Under the pieces are notes generated by a model. The model saw only the letters and a program-made list of their open reading frames with translations, searched no databases and was not told the DNA's origin. Shown in pieces: positions 1 to 11,496 of a DNA stretch of 64,000 bases (its first letter is position 1; each line of letters starts with the position of its first letter). A program made the translations under genes and the position numbers. The stretch is from Paralithodes platypus (lineage: Eukaryota; Arthropoda; Malacostraca; Decapoda; Lithodidae): NCBI GenBank assembly GCA_032716605.1, contig CM064480.1, forward strand, positions 24,868,969-24,932,968, given 5' to 3'.

Positions 1-300
1 CCGAAGCTCTCTTGCCGTCGCGCTGTAGGTGGGGGGGGTCGCGCAGTAAGAGGAGGCACCAGATTTGAAGCACTCGGCAAGGCCATTTCGCGTTATATGT
101 TTTCGGCTCGGGTTATAAGAGGTTTAGGTAATTCGGGACCCCCCCCTCGTGTTGAAGGAGGATCGCGTTGTAGGAGCTTGTGTTATAGGAGGATGGACTG
201 TATACAGGTAAACAAAACACAATGACTGTGAGGTTCACAAATTAATTTGGTCAAGATTACTCTGCTTATATTTGTATATAGCCTAAGCATCTAGCATCGA
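1..300. other. Unassigned left edge with degenerate GTTATAGGAGGAT-like repeats
   Basis: No coding potential is seen. Between about 90 and 200 a short degenerate motif (GTTATA or GTTGTA followed by GAGG/GGAGGAT) recurs four or five times, which suggests the edge of a MITE or a decayed satellite. The block lies just beyond the 3' end of LINE-A, so it may be the DNA that LINE-A entered. No target duplication was found. Confidence 0.3.
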
Positions 301-511
301 TATTTAGCTATCGAGATTAAAGTTTTTTCATCGAGATTCGTGATTGGGGAGAGCTTGAAGGTGGCATCGAGATGCGAAATAACGAGATGAGATTGATCGA
401 GATGAGATTGATCGAGATGTGTGAGCCTACTGTATTGTAAAACTAAACATTGAATAAGAATACAAAAATTAAAAATATAAAAAGGGAGACAATGGATTGT
501 AATCAAAACTA
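300..511 (-). other. Probable 3' untranslated tail of LINE-A
   Basis: This stretch follows the stop codon of the LINE-A ORF2 remnant on the minus strand. It contains a repeated ATCGAGAT motif on the plus strand (about 318-420), including two adjacent copies of a 15-base unit around 387-415. Short tandem repeats at a LINE 3' end are common in I-like and RTE-like families, so this may be the 3' terminus. The exact end is not determined. Confidence 0.35.
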
Positions 512-3500
512 CTAAAGCTTGTCCAATACACCAACATCTTTGCAGAATGCAAAAATTCTGTCCGCTGAAAAGGAACAGCCCTCAAACAAGATTGCTCTCA
601 GGCTGAGCGGTCTGCAGATATTTCCAAAGTACCTATCCCTTTGACGTTGAAAAGAAGGGCATTCTATCAGGATATGTTTAACTGTGAGGAGAACAGCACA
701 ATCTGTACACTCCGGCTGGTTTGTCCTTTCCACGAGCTAACCATGAGTGAGTCTAGTGTGGCCAATGCGGAGGCGAGCAAGAGCAGTTTCCTCCCTACGA
801 ACTTTGGAACAAGCTTCGTGCCAAGGTTCTACAGATGGTTTGATCTCTTTGAGCTTATCAAGGACACTGTCAGACCACTCAGCCTCCCATTTAAACAACA
901 CAGCAGACTTAAAGAGAGGCAAATAATCACTGTAGGGCAACAGGAGGTCATCATCAAAGACAACTGCATGCTTAGCTGCAGAATCTGCAGCCTCATTACC
1001 ATGGATTCCCACATGCGCTGGTGTCCAACAGAAAGAGACCAGTTTATGTCGAGATGCAAGTGTGACCAGCCATTTCATTATCTCTGTAGGTACCGGGCTC
1101 CCACGGAATTCCCCTTGAAGGGCATCGAGAGAGCTTCTAGAATCCGAGCAAATCACGAAGGAGCTCCCCTCAAGGTTCCCAACCATCTTGAGTGCCCGTA
1201 GGATAGCGGATAATTCCACTGTAAAAATAGAGGCAATTGGCAAGAGGCGTCGGCTAAAGGGAATCCCTTCAGTCACCACTGCATACGCCGTAAAATCTAC
1301 ACTCTTAGAACCATCTGTGTACACCTTCGTTTCCTCTGCATGCTTGCTAGCATGCTGAAAAAACAAAGACCTGAAGATCGGCGCAGGTGTTTCGCCCTTC
1401 ACAATATTGTTGAGTTCTCTGCATGAATCACGGGGGAATGCTCCAAGGAGCTGGACTCTCCGCAAAATCCCAGACGGCGATCCCCTCAGGCAGAACTTTA
1501 CCAATGAGGTTAGCTGCAACCAAACCAAAGGGTTTCCATGCTGAGCGGTCGTGAAAAAGACCCTCAGCTGAGAAGAGTATGCGGCAGATAGGATGGTTAG
1601 GATGTTGCTTGCACTTTAGATAGTGTTTCATGAGGAGGTACTGCCTGCGGAACTTCAAAGGTAAGACCCCAGCTTCCACACATAGACTGCCTGTCCTAGA
1701 CGACTTGAAGGCACCAATGCTAAGGCGAATGCCAAGATGAAGTACTGGATCAAGCATCTGAAGTACCTTTGGTTTGGCCAGGCTTGACAAGCAAAATCAA
1801 GCTTCGACTGGATGAAAGCTGTGTAGAGTTGTAGTAGCACCTTTCTATCAGCACCCCAAGACGTATGAGCCAAACGCTTGACGACATTCATTGAGCGATA
1901 GCATCGGGCCTTTAGATCTTTTATGTGCGGTAACCATGACAAACGACAATCCAAAATAACACCTAGGAACCGAACTTCATCCTTGAACTGAATGGGTTCA
2001 CCATGAAGACGTAAAGTCCCCCTATCTGGGCAGATACGCTCTCTGTGCCTACAAAAGTGGACTGCAAAGGTTTTATGAGTGGAAAATTGAAAACCATTTG
2101 ACTTTGTCCACCTCTCAATCCCATTTAGTGCCATCTGAAGTTTGCGTGTTATATGAGCCATCTTCCTCCCCATGTAAAATATGCTGAGGTCATCAGCATA
2201 AAGGGAGAAGTATAAATCTTCAGGGAGGTAGCGCTTCACATCATCAATACCTATAAGGAAGAGGAAAACACTAAGACAACAACCCTGGGGGGAGTCCCTC
2301 CTCCTGTACCTTCAACTGAGAATGGACATCGTGCAGTTGAACCTGGAAAGTCCTATCCAATAGAAAGTTTTTTAATGAAGTACATGATATTGCCTCGAAA
2401 CCCCAGTTGTAAGAGTCTCGTGAGAATACCATGATGCCAGGTAGTGTCGTAGGCCTTTGCAAGGTCAAAGAACACCGCTGTCAAATGGAGCTTCTTTTCA
2501 AAGCTCACTCGAATATGGTGATATAAATATAAAATAGGGTCTAAACAAGATCTGTGTTTCCGGAAAGCACACTGGAACGGGGAGAGATGATCATCCAGCA
2601 AGAAGATTAACCTGGAATTCACCATCCTCTCGACCAACTTGCAGAGGGAACTGGTCAACACAATAGGTCTGTAATTCTGGGGGTTAGTATGATCCTTTCC
2701 CGGCTTAGGAAACCCAAGGACAATTGCATGTCTCCAATATGTTGGGAAGATATGGGTAGTCCATATGACATTATAAATGGACAGTAGGAAGGACAAGGAC
2801 TTGGGATGTAAATGTCGTACCATTTCATAATGGATGCCATCATCGCCCGGTGCTGTATTCTTAGCCTGGGCAACAGAAAGTAAGATGCTTCCCTTCTTCC
2901 TGTTCCGTATACCGCTGAAATTCAGCAGAGTAATGGTCAGCCTTTGAAACAGACTCAAAAGTATCCGCCAGAACATCAGCAACCGCATTGGGGGCATAGA
3001 TCTGTACACCATGATGGTGCAAAACAGGTGCACGAGGATACGGTTTGCCCTCAATCTGACGAATCTTTCTCCAGACGGTACTCTGCGCAGTGTGACAATT
3101 GTAGGAGTTAACGTAACCCATCCAGGATGATTTTTTGGCTTCCTTGTATGTCCTGTTCCTCACTGCTCTGCAACGTTTGAACTCTATTTTGTTCGCAAGA
3201 GATTTGTTGTTTTTGTAGAGGTTAAACGAACGCCTACAAGCTAACTTAACCCTAGTACACTCAGGAGTCCAGAAAGGCACAGGAGTATACCTCAAAGTTC
3301 CAGATGATTTCGGAATATTAGCCATGGCAGCAGCATTAACTGTGAGTAACAGATCTTGTACCATATCGTCCACATCACCATAGTGCTCATAGTCCTTATC
3401 AGTGTCCCTACGGAAGCCTATCCAATCGGCCCTGCGGAGGACCCATCTTGGGCTAATGGCTGGTTTGTTCCCCCCCGATGTCACAGACAAAAGTATTGGG

Positions 3501-3725
3501 TAGTGATCGCTGATAGCACAATGACCATCAACCTCTCAATCTATATCCGAAGCCTCTAGAGGGGAACATAGGGACAAATCTATCACCGTTTCAGAATTAT
3601 GTTGGAGAGAATAATGAGTCATCTCGCCTGTATTTAAAACAACACATGGGTGACTATCCAAAACTCTCTCCAACATTGCAACATTGCGGTTTACCACGAC
3701 ATCACCCCAGACGAGACTACGAGCA
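512..3725 (-). pseudogene. LINE-A ORF2, C-terminal part: endonuclease end, RT, RNase H and Cys motif
   Basis: Minus-strand fragments in three frames give, in order: an endonuclease end with an SDHYP motif (about 3480-3520); a thumb-linker region; RT with NYRPIVLTS (about 2670) and an FFDLAKAYD box (about 2450); the catalytic SLYADDLSIF box (about 2200); RNase H at 737-1528 with its acidic residues in VYTDGSK, TVELSA, ICSDSR and NEAADSA; and a terminal Cys region (512-733) with HILIECPSF. The RT polymerises DNA from the element RNA at a nicked target, and the RNase H presumably removes the template. Frame changes near 1650, 2250-2350 and 3050 make it a pseudogene. It ends at 3726-3729, the TTAA where a DNA transposon entered codons for LLGDFNARS. 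Confidence 0.85.
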
Positions 3726-3951
3726 TTAAAGGTGGGTGTGCAATAATACTACTGTGCATGCTATTATTTTCCTCCACAATCATTACCGGCAGTGTGCACT
3801 ATAGCTTTTGGTGCAATATTTTCTGCTACAATGGCTTAGTTATTTATATAATGGCCAAAATAGGATATGGGTGACACTTTTCTGGATTCGGAGTTTAAGC
3901 GCTCTGATGACGTATGCCCAGCAACACAACAAGCTCTTCTGACAGGTGGAA

Positions 3952-4080
3952 ATGGAGTATAGTGACAGTAGTTCCGATTCGTTTGCCAATACTGAGGGTG
4001 ATAACCGTGATTATGGCGAAGAACCTCAAGTGATGAATATTGGTGGTGTCCAGGCTTATATGTATGAACCTGTAGGATGA
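3952..4080 (+). pseudogene. Acidic N-terminal exon remnant inside the THAP element
   Basis: This short open frame of 42 codons begins at an ATG about 220 bases inside the left end of the TTAA element. It encodes an acidic Ser/Asp/Glu stretch followed by VQAYMYEPV and then a stop; the frame continues beyond the stop for about 35 more codons. An acidic start followed by an IQPYxFEP-like motif is what I associate with arthropod and cnidarian proteins carrying a P2X7-type cytosolic cysteine domain. That cysteine domain is not present here. The gene is probably the 5' end of a second ORF of the transposon, cut by internal deletion. Confidence 0.35.
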
Positions 4081-4263
4081 GATCCAGCAGCAGGACAGGA
4101 GGAGAAGGGAGAAGCAGCTGTGATTACCGCCCGCCTTGTTTACACTACTCGGAGCCGCGGCAGATGCTAGCGATCATGTCCCCGTCTATTTTGACTGCAT
4201 TTGGATACAATAATGAAAGCCCGCCCCTCACGCCTCCATGACTTATTGACTCGGTTACAAATA

Positions 4264-4600
4264 TGGAGCCGATTGGTGAGGTAGTTTCGCCACCACGGAT
4301 TTTCATTTTTTTATGTGATGATCTACGGATAGGCTGGAAGTGGGTGGTGGGAGGAAGTTGGGGGATAGACAGAAGGGTAGGGGACTTGTCACACAAATAT
4401 GGAACCAATTGGTGCAGTCGTTTCGCCGCCACATATTTTCCTTTTTTTCCTTTGTGATGGCCTGATGCGGCGACCCATGGTCGGCGAGTGGATTGGGGGA
4501 GAGGGTTGGGGTGGTGGTAGCAAGAAGCCAGAAGGGTAAGGTACATGTGGTAGAAATATGAAAGCTATAGGTGCAGTCGTTTCGCTGCTACAAAAAAACA
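4264..4600. repeat. Three degenerate tandem units of about 140-160 bp
   Basis: The phrase GGTGCAGTCGTTTCGCCGCC, or a close variant, recurs at about 4276, 4412 and 4570, each time with a similar context: a GGAxCCxATTGGT lead-in, a Cys/Gly-rich downstream strand and an AGAAGGGTA before the next unit. Spacings are about 136 and 158 bp. The array sits in the middle of the TTAA element, where transposase coding sequence would be expected. Confidence 0.6.
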
Positions 4601-4666
4601 ATCGGCGATTCCGTATATATACGGACCTGGCACTGGGCGTGACAAGACCCCAGGACGTATAGGTAA

Positions 4667-4900
4667 TCAGCGGGTGCATCTAGCCATACCCATACTCCAC
4701 CGCACTTTATTGTCAAAGCATTCATCACGAAAATATCCATTGCATATGAAGCTTGTTTTGGGCTTTGCCTCCCACACTCTGGTTCTTTGTATAAACTTCA
4801 CCCATTTGTTACAATGGTATGGATCACTTGGAAACTTGTGTAGTGCTATGTTTGGTCCAGGGATGTTGCTACACCCGAAAACAGCACACCTATTCACCAT
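4667..4900 (-). pseudogene. THAP-type zinc-finger DNA-binding domain, truncated
   Basis: The frame starts MVNRCAVFGCSN, giving the first two Cys of a C2CH THAP finger. It continues with LHKFPSDPYHCNKWVKF (the conserved FPxD and W), then SFICNGYFRDECF, where the usual ICSxHF is seen. The His of that last motif is replaced by Tyr, and the closing AVPTxF box is missing after SMGMARCTR, so zinc binding is probably lost. THAP domains recognise DNA, in transposases the element ends. The gene starts about 230 bases inside the right end of the TTAA element and points inward, as an N-terminal transposase exon would. Confidence 0.7.
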
Positions 4901-5132
4901 TTTTGCTATACTTGCTGATGTTTACTTCCCAAATGTTTGCCTGGGCCTACGTTACATCCTCACGTGACTACTAGTTGCAAGGGGTCGCAATTCAATATCT
5001 ATTTTTGATTTGTTCTCTAATATTGAAGATTAGTTTTGACAAAGGAGTAGTCAGGTTGATTACTGGAGATCTAAACATCTCTTTAAATACATTATAAATT
5101 AATTTTAATTTTGAATGCCCCACCACCTTTAA

Positions 5133-5306
5133 AGTCTCCCAATAATAAATATGGTTCATGCAGTTGGTTAAGTATACAGTACATACTACCTCCCCGGCAG
5201 TAGGAGGCACAGCCATATTAGGGGGTGTATAATTATATATACTGCAGATTGTGAATAATTTATGCAGCTGCAATCTGGTTTGAACCGGAAATTTTTGGTA
5301 AGGAAT
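5133..5306 (-). pseudogene. LINE-A endonuclease, middle fragment
   Basis: This 174-base piece lies between the TTAA element and DIRS-1. On minus it reads IPYQKFPVQTRLQLHKL and SIYNYTPPNM, the central part of an APE-type endonuclease of I-like LINEs. Its upstream side joins 16675 once DIRS-1 is removed, giving GAALLVRRDIPYQKF in one frame. Its downstream side joins 3725 once the TTAA element is removed. Both joins support the element boundaries given here. Confidence 0.8.
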
Positions 5307-5308
5307 AT

Positions 5309-5617
5309 TTATTAGTGGCCCCTCCATCATTGACGAACATGCCTATTACATAAGGCATCCTCTTCAAACACTAATCCGCCGTAGTTTGAATCTACCGCGC
5401 AGAGCATTTAAAAAACTGAGGAGCCTTCATCATGAGCGCACGCGACCTCACTCATGGCTTCAGTCATTATGAATTGGGTTCTCACTACGAAAAAACTTCG
5501 TAAAAAATAAAAACAAAAAGAAAATAAGAATAACTATCTAATAAGCTTTCCATCATATCGTGGATGTACTTGTGTGGATCTTTGACCAGACGCTACTGCA
5601 GGCGTCATTCTTCCTTC
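5309..5617 (+). repeat. DIRS-1 left inverted terminal repeat
   Basis: It starts TTATTAGTGGCCCC and is the inverted copy of about 16322-16629. Element-specific variants are shared by both arms: six A in the AAAAAACTGAG stretch, CTACTGCAGG near 5595, and CTATCTAATAAG. DIRS-2 carries different states at these positions in both of its arms. In DIRS elements these repeats are copied during circle formation and reverse transcription. Confidence 0.9.
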
Positions 5618-6639
5618 TCTGCTCTGCGCTCAGCCTGCCCGGACCTGTCTCCCCACGCTCCGCGGGTTCCGCATTTGTTGCGTCCCTAGTGAGTTTTTTC
5701 TCATTTGTTTACTCCGGGATGTATCGAGTAAGGTTAGGATATGCGTAGCAGGAGTGTCCTGGGCTGGTTGCCCGCAGTGCAGTGTATTTTGGGTCGTATG
5801 TTTGGGGCATCTATTTCGGATGTACCCTCGTGGTCCTGTTGTGGACAGGTGAACTTTTTCACAGTTAGCTAGCTTTGTGATGCAGGCGGCTTTCATTACA
5901 CGTTATGCTTCCTTTTATCTTTCTGATGAGGTAGCGTATTTTTGCTGTCGTTCCCAGCGTATTTTTCTTCACTTAGTGAAGTTTTTTCTGGGTCCCGAGT
6001 CAGTTCTTCCCTTTGCCGGAAGTGTTTGCTACAGTGGTGTGTTGGCGGTGGTTCCTGTTGTGATATAATTCAGTGCTTTTTGTTTATATTCCGACATGTT
6101 ACTGTTATCCGTCTGCCTAGGCCTAGCCAGCCTCTCGTAGCTTTATCACATATACAAGTGTTATTGATTTATTTTCTAAATATGTAGTACTGTGTCATGT
6201 GTATCCTGGTTTAGTTGTGTATTGGCTAATTCCACGGACTATTTATGTGTCCTGGGTTAGTTGTGTTTTGGCTAATTCCACGGACTATGTTGGGCCCGGC
6301 GTTAGTTGTGTTTAGCTACGCCTCGGTCCGGTGTTGCGTTCAGATGGTATCTGGACGGGGTGGGTTTTTTCCGGCGGGTTTTTCTCGGTTTCACCTTGAT
6401 AACCCCGGCTGGTTGCCAAGTTTTGGCCACGCGTGGTTTAAAACAGGCTTGTTTCCCCGGCGAGTGGGTGTCTGTGGCTCCCCAGGTCTGCATCTCTGGG
6501 GTGCCTGTTTCAGGCTCCTTCTGATTCCCGGCGGGTTGGCTGTACCCATCTAACAGTGTTCATACAGACACGTGTTGTTTGTAGTTTTTTCGGTTTTGCA
6601 AAGCCAATACAGTATAAAACTATGCTGTAGTTGTATTTC
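5618..6639 (+). other. DIRS-1 leader, first part: non-coding
   Basis: This T/G-rich stretch downstream of the left ITR is alignable by eye with about 33600-34660 of DIRS-2, including GTCCTGGGCTGGTTGCCCGC, TTTTTCTTCACTTAGTGAAG and a repeated GGCTAATTCCACGGA phrase (6222-6286, two copies). Short ORFs on either strand differ between the two elements, so coding is unlikely. Confidence 0.6.
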
Positions 6640-8676
6640 CTCCCCGGCGATCTGTTTCAAAGAAGTGGGGATAGGAAAAATTGGGGTTAACTTTTAAACT
6701 TTAATTCACCCGGTGGGTGCAACCTGGAAGGGTGGGATGACCGAATTTGCAAAATTCAGTTTAGTTGACCAGTCAATTGAGGGATGCTTTGTGTATCGCC
6801 TCCTTCAACATACGGCGCTTTAGGGCACAATTGGGGTTAACGTTTTTTAAACTATTATTCACACCCGGCGGGTGTTTCTTGCACGGATGAGAATAACGAA
6901 TTTACAATTCAGTTAGTTAACCAGACATTTGAGGGATACGTTTTGTATCGCCGCCTTCAACATACGGCGATCTAAAAAGATACTTCGGCAGAAGTTAGAT
7001 CTCGTATATTTGTCAGGCTTCCCAGTTTTTTATCTACGAGATAATTCGGGGGCCGGCGTCTTTTTTAGTTTTTTTTTTCCAAAATTTAATATGGAAACAA
7101 ACACCACCGGAAAGACTTAATCACTTATAAACGCCATGATGGTCTTTATATATTATGTCAGAGGGTATTCATAAATCTTTTGGACAAATTAAGATATTCT
7201 GAAATCTTTTACTTAGGAAACCCCACCGCGTAGCGAGCTGTGGTCGTTGAGTATTACGTCTCGTTACCCGGCGGGTTATTTAACACCTGTGTGCGAACAT
7301 GAGTGGGTTAACCTTATGAGCATTAATTCCTGGAAATTTTAATTTTCCAGAGCTGGGTCCCGGCGGGTCTATGCAGAACCTGGAGTAAGTTTCCCTCCAG
7401 TCTCTGTCATGGCTACCTTTGCCCCGGTTTTTGCTGTATGCATTACGCCCTCCTGTTCAGGTATCCCTAATTTTGCGCACACCCTTTGTATAAAATGTGT
7501 TAAAATGTCTCGTTTGGTGGGGGTTACCTTTCCGGCGTTTTTCTCGTTGCTCCGAGAACACCGTTTTTGTTTACCGAGTTTTAGTCAGGATGGCTAAAAT
7601 AGGTAAGTTACCCCGACGAGTTTGGTCGCTTGAGGGCTCATCAGAAACTGCGTTTTCTGTGGTCGAGCCTGGGATCAGGCTTCCTGTGTTATTCATTGCT
7701 TTATGCATTACGCCCTCCTGTTATGTCTCGTTTGGTGTGGGTTACCTTTCCGGCGTTTTTCTCGTTGCTCCGAGAACACCGTTTTTGTTTACCGAGTTTT
7801 AGTCAGGATGGCTAAAATAGGTAAGTTACCCCGAAGAGTTTGGTCGCTTGAGGGCTCATCAGAAACTGCGTTTTCTGTGGTCAAGCCTGGGATCAGGCTT
7901 CCTGTATTATTCCCGGTGAGGGGGGCTCCACACAGTTATTTTGTTTGGTCTTTCCCTCCCGGCGACCTTTTTACAAAGAGGTCTGGGGCAGGTATAAGTG
8001 GTTTGACATTGCATATAAAACCCGGCGGTTGTACCTTCGTGTGGTTATATTAACGAATTTGCGATTTGCGATAATTTGCCAAACAATTGATTGATACAAT
8101 AGGGTATCACGGCCTTCAAGACGGCGATCTATGAGGGCTTCTGGCAGAAGCCGGATTAGAGATTAAGATAGACTTAGACTTTTTATGGGATAAAAAGATG
8201 CCTGAATCTTACTAGTGTTTCAAGTGTAAAGGGATACTTGAAGGACTTCATCTTTAATAAAGATATGTTTCATCTTTATGAGGATTCAGAAGTTATGCTT
8301 AATTCTTTCGAACAGGTAAAAGATATGCTGAAATCCTTAATAAACAATTGGAACAATGTTGTTTGTTTGTTTAGTCTTTCTCTCCCGGCGACCTTTTTAC
8401 AAAAAAGGTCTGGGGCAGGTACAATTGGTTTGACATTGCATATAAAACCCGGCGGTTATACCTTCGGGTGGTTATATTAACTGATTAGCAATTCGCGATC
8501 ATTTGCCAAACAATTGATTGATACAATAGGGTATCACGGCCTTCAAGACGGCGATCTATGAGGGCTTCTGGGAGAAGCCGGATTAGAGATTAGGATAGGC
8601 TTAGACTTTTTATGGGATAAAAAGATGCCGGAATCTTACTAATGTTTCAAGTGTAAAGGGATACTTGAAAGACTTC
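6640..8676 (+). repeat. DIRS-1 leader with repeated structured units
   Basis: Four copies of a block are seen. Each contains CCCGGCGG boxes, a GATAC-loop-GTATC hairpin followed by a GCC...GGC hairpin (centres about 6800, 6950, 8110 and 8537), and TTTxCAAAG flanked by GGCGAYCT and TGGGG (about 6639, 7957 and 8383). Units at about 7955-8235 and 8380-8660 are nearly identical, with a period near 425. The first stem is kept while its loop sequence changes. The same blocks occur in the DIRS-2 leader, so this is a family feature, perhaps an RNA signal for packaging or translation. Confidence 0.7.
7505..7915 (+). repeat. Tandem duplication of about 218 bp in the DIRS-1 leader
   Basis: The sequence from TCTCGTTTGGTG (about 7505) to the CAGGCTTCCTGTGTTATTC region recurs from about 7724 with only a few substitutions, for example GACGAG versus GAAGAG and GTCGAG versus GTCAAG. 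DIRS-2 has a single, more divergent version near 35395-35480, so the duplication is probably private to this copy or a sublineage. Confidence 0.75.
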
Positions 8677-8687
8677 TATCTATCTAT

Positions 8688-10712
8688 CTATTGCCTGACG
8701 CCGTGATCCCCGAAGGGGTGGCCACGAACGAACCGCCCCCATGCACCTCTGTCCCCAGTCAGTCGACGCCCCTCCCCCCAACCAGCACCACCTTCGTTCA
8801 TGTACTTCCTCACTCCATCCTTCCACCTCATATTCGGTCTACCTCTCCCCCTCTGTCCCTCCACCTCGCTCTCATACACCCTCTTAGTCATTCTCTCGCT
8901 TTCCATACGTTCCATATGGCCGAACCATCTCAAGTTGTTCCTTTTCACACTTTCCAGCACATCTACCTCCACACCACACCTCCTTCTTACTTCCTCATTA
9001 GTCTGTCTATCCCTCCATGTAACTCCGCACGCACTCCTTAAGTAATTCATTTCCACTGCTCTCACTCTTGGTCTGAGTCTCTCAACCAACGTCCATGCTT
9101 CGCTTCCGTAAGTCAGTGTCGGGATTACCACACTGTCATGCAAGGACTTCTTCACTTCCATACTGACCACCCTATTTCTTGTTACTGCTTTTAGCGTTCC
9201 TACAACCCTCTTCCCCTGTTGTACCCTCTCCCGCACCTCTTCATCCATAGTCCCATCTTTACTCAACACACTGCCCAGATACTTAAAAGAGTTGACGATC
9301 TCCATAGCCTGACCGTTCAGCTTCACCTCACACTCTGTGACTTCACCCCTTTCGAAGACCATAACCTTGCTCTTCCCCGTATTTACCTTCAAATTCCGTT
9401 TTTCGCACACTGTTCCAAACTCATTTACCAGACCCTGCAACTCCCATTCATTATCACTCATCAGAACTGTATCATCCGCAAACAGCAGTATAGGTACTTT
9501 CCACTCAATTCCCTCCCTTTTCAGCGATACACCAACATCCACTGCTCTTGATAGTATTTCTTTCATAACTCCATCCATATATACAGTAAACAACCACGGG
9601 GACATCACACACCCCTGTTTCAAACCAACATTCAGGTCAAAGAACTCGCTCTGCTCACTCTCCACACGTACTGCCGTCTTTGCACCCTCATACATGCTCT
9701 TCACTGCTTTCAGCAACTTGCCCTCTACTCCGTATATTCTAAGTACTTTCCACAAACCTTCTCTATCCACTCTGTCATAGGCCTTCTCCAAGTCCATAAA
9801 GGCAACATACACCTTTTGTTTCTTCTCCAGATACTTCTCCACAACACAATTCAGGGTAAAAATCTGATCTACACATCCTCTTCCCTTCCTAAAACCTCCC
9901 TGCTCGTCGCCTATCCATTTCTCCGTTCTCACTCTCACTCTCTCAATCACTACCCTACTGTATACCTTCCCTACTACGCTTAGAAGACATATTCCTCGGT
10001 GGTTACCACACACTCCTCTTTCCCCTTTGCCCTTATATAGGGGGACTATTATGCCAGTCTTCCACTCATCGGGTGCACTCCCCTTCTCCCATGCTAGTTT
10101 GCACATTTTCCATACCCATTCTATCACTATCTCACCACCATACCTCAACATTTCCCCACACACTCCATCTGTTCCTGGTGCTTTCCCCAACTTCACCCTT
10201 TTCATGGCTTCCCACACTTCTGACCTCCTGATCCCCACCTCCTCCTCCACTACTTCTCTTCTTCTCACTCCCATACCATATCCAGCTATGTTTGCTGGCT
10301 CTTCATTCCTTTCATTTAGCAACTCACTGAAGTACTCCCTCCACCTTTCGACTCTCTCTTGCTTCTCGGCTAGCATTCTCCCATTCTTATCTTTCACACC
10401 CTTACTGTTTCCCTTGCTACCTTCCCTAACTTTCTTGACTTCTTTCCAGAACAGTTTCTTACTCTCCCTCCATTTTACACTCAGATTCCTTCCAAATTCC
10501 TCATCTACTCTTCTCTTACTTTCCTTCACTATTCTCTTCACCACCCTCTTACTCTCCACGTACCTCGCTCGTTTCTGTCTCTCGGAATCTTCATTCCCTC
10601 TGCTACCCAACCACTCTCTATATGCTTTCTTTCTTCTTCCACAGCTATTCGTACCTCTTCTGTCCACCATGCTGTACCTTTCACTCCCCTCCCTCTTCTC
10701 CTCACTCCACAC
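8688..10712 (-). CDS. RTE-1 reverse transcriptase, long open frame
   Basis: The 674-codon frame holds a linker rich in Lys/Glu, then RT motifs: LGKAPGTDGV, GIIVPLYKGKG, GGFRKGRGCVDQIF, YVAFMDLEKAYDRV, GLKQGCVMSPWLF, the catalytic LLFADDTVLM and NSFKYLGSVLSKDG. It ends with a C-terminal region containing the WFGHMERM and GRPNMRWKD motifs typical of RTE LINEs. It terminates GHPFGDHGVRQ just before the GATA tail, so there is almost no 3' UTR, as in the RTE clade. The first Met is not necessarily the true start, since the endonuclease should be fused upstream; that part is frame-broken. The enzyme copies element RNA at the genomic nick. Confidence 0.85.
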   Translation of the reverse strand: MWSEEKREGSERYSMVDRRGTNSCGRRKKAYREWLGSRGNEDSERQKRARYVESKRVVKRIVKESKRRVDEEFGRNLSVKWRESKKLFWKEVKKVREGSKGNSKGVKDKNGRMLAEKQERVERWREYFSELLNERNEEPANIAGYGMGVRRREVVEEEVGIRRSEVWEAMKRVKLGKAPGTDGVCGEMLRYGGEIVIEWVWKMCKLAWEKGSAPDEWKTGIIVPLYKGKGERGVCGNHRGICLLSVVGKVYSRVVIERVRVRTEKWIGDEQGGFRKGRGCVDQIFTLNCVVEKYLEKKQKVYVAFMDLEKAYDRVDREGLWKVLRIYGVEGKLLKAVKSMYEGAKTAVRVESEQSEFFDLNVGLKQGCVMSPWLFTVYMDGVMKEILSRAVDVGVSLKREGIEWKVPILLFADDTVLMSDNEWELQGLVNEFGTVCEKRNLKVNTGKSKVMVFERGEVTECEVKLNGQAMEIVNSFKYLGSVLSKDGTMDEEVRERVQQGKRVVGTLKAVTRNRVVSMEVKKSLHDSVVIPTLTYGSEAWTLVERLRPRVRAVEMNYLRSACGVTWRDRQTNEEVRRRCGVEVDVLESVKRNNLRWFGHMERMESERMTKRVYESEVEGQRGRGRPNMRWKDGVRKYMNEGGAGWGEGRRLTGDRGAWGRFVRGHPFGDHGVRQ

Positions 10713-11470
10713 ACCTCCTCACATGCTGCACAGATCTCATCCTTAAACACCTTGCTCATCTCCTCCACTTCCTCCATAACTTCCAGGTCGAACCCACCTA
10801 GTCGTCTTTCCACTGCTCTCCTGTACTCCTCCCTGATTTCCTCCTCCTGCAACCTCTCCACCCTCCTCACCATTCCACCCTCCTCTCGCCTCCCTCCCGC
10901 TCTCCTCACCCACTTCTTTTGTATCCTAACCTTAGCTACCACTACATAATGATCAGACAGACCCCCTCCAATACCCCTATACACCCTAGCATCCATCACA
11001 GATTTCTTCATATCGTTCATCCACACATACATAATCAATCAATGACTTTCGTTCCACCACTGTCTTATCCTTCATCGTCAACATCCGTTTCCACGTGTAC
11101 CTGTGGATCATTCTGTGTCGGAAGAAGTGTGGCTATCCACAACCTCCTCCCCCACATACGTCCACAAGTGCACTACCATTCCCATTCAACTCTGATGGTA
11201 CCCCCCACCCTCCCACCACTCCCTCAACTTTCCTATCACCCACCTTACCATTCATATCCCCAATCAGAAATATTCTTTCGTTCTTGTCAAACTTCTCCAG
11301 GCACGCCTCCACATTCATCCAGAACTCCTCTTTCTTTCTTTCAAGTATATCCTCTGTCGGGGCATACACGCATACAATCACCCACGTTTGTATTCCTACT
11401 TTCATTCTCACCCACACAATCCTTGAACCCACAGACCCATACTCTCTTACACATTCCTTCCATTTGCCGA
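10713..11470 (-). pseudogene. RTE-1 endonuclease remnant
   Basis: Minus-strand pieces in two frames show a YAPTED-type stretch, IFLIGDMNGKVGD (about 11270) and GLSDHYVVVAKV (about 10950), motifs of the APE-like endonuclease of RTE elements. The DMN and SDH boxes contain active-site residues. The first part of the domain is absent because of 5' truncation at about 11470. A frameshift separates this part from the RT frame. Confidence 0.75.
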
Positions 11471-11496
11471 GCTAAAATAGGTAATTGAAAGACTTC

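Larger units (their letters stand above)
3730..5128. mobile_element. TTAA-flanked DNA transposon with a THAP domain (Kolobok- or piggyBac-like), internally deleted
   Basis: The element is bounded by TTAA on both sides (3726-3729 and 5129-5132). Removing it with one TTAA restores the LINE-A endonuclease reading frame exactly. Its termini are imperfect inverted repeats beginning AGGTGG (left AGGTGGGTGTGCA; right, reverse complement, AGGTGGTGGGGCA). Two gene starts point inward from the two ends: an acidic ORF on plus at 3952 and a THAP domain on minus at 4900. No transposase catalytic core remains, and the middle is a tandem repeat. TTAA duplication together with THAP is a combination known from Kolobok; piggyBac also uses TTAA. 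The superfamily call is inference. Confidence 0.65.
8677..11484 (-). mobile_element. RTE-1: RTE-like LINE inserted in the DIRS-1 leader
   Basis: A 12-base target duplication, TTGAAAGACTTC, flanks it (8665-8676 and 11485-11496). The 3' end on the minus strand is a short GATA-type tandem tail (plus strand TATCTATCTATC at 8677), preceded by a terminus shared with three other copies in the window. It is 5'-truncated, about 2.8 kb, with the N-terminal part of the endonuclease missing. The last 14 bases before the right duplication (11471-11484) match the DIRS leader rather than the LINE and look like junction filler. Confidence 0.9.
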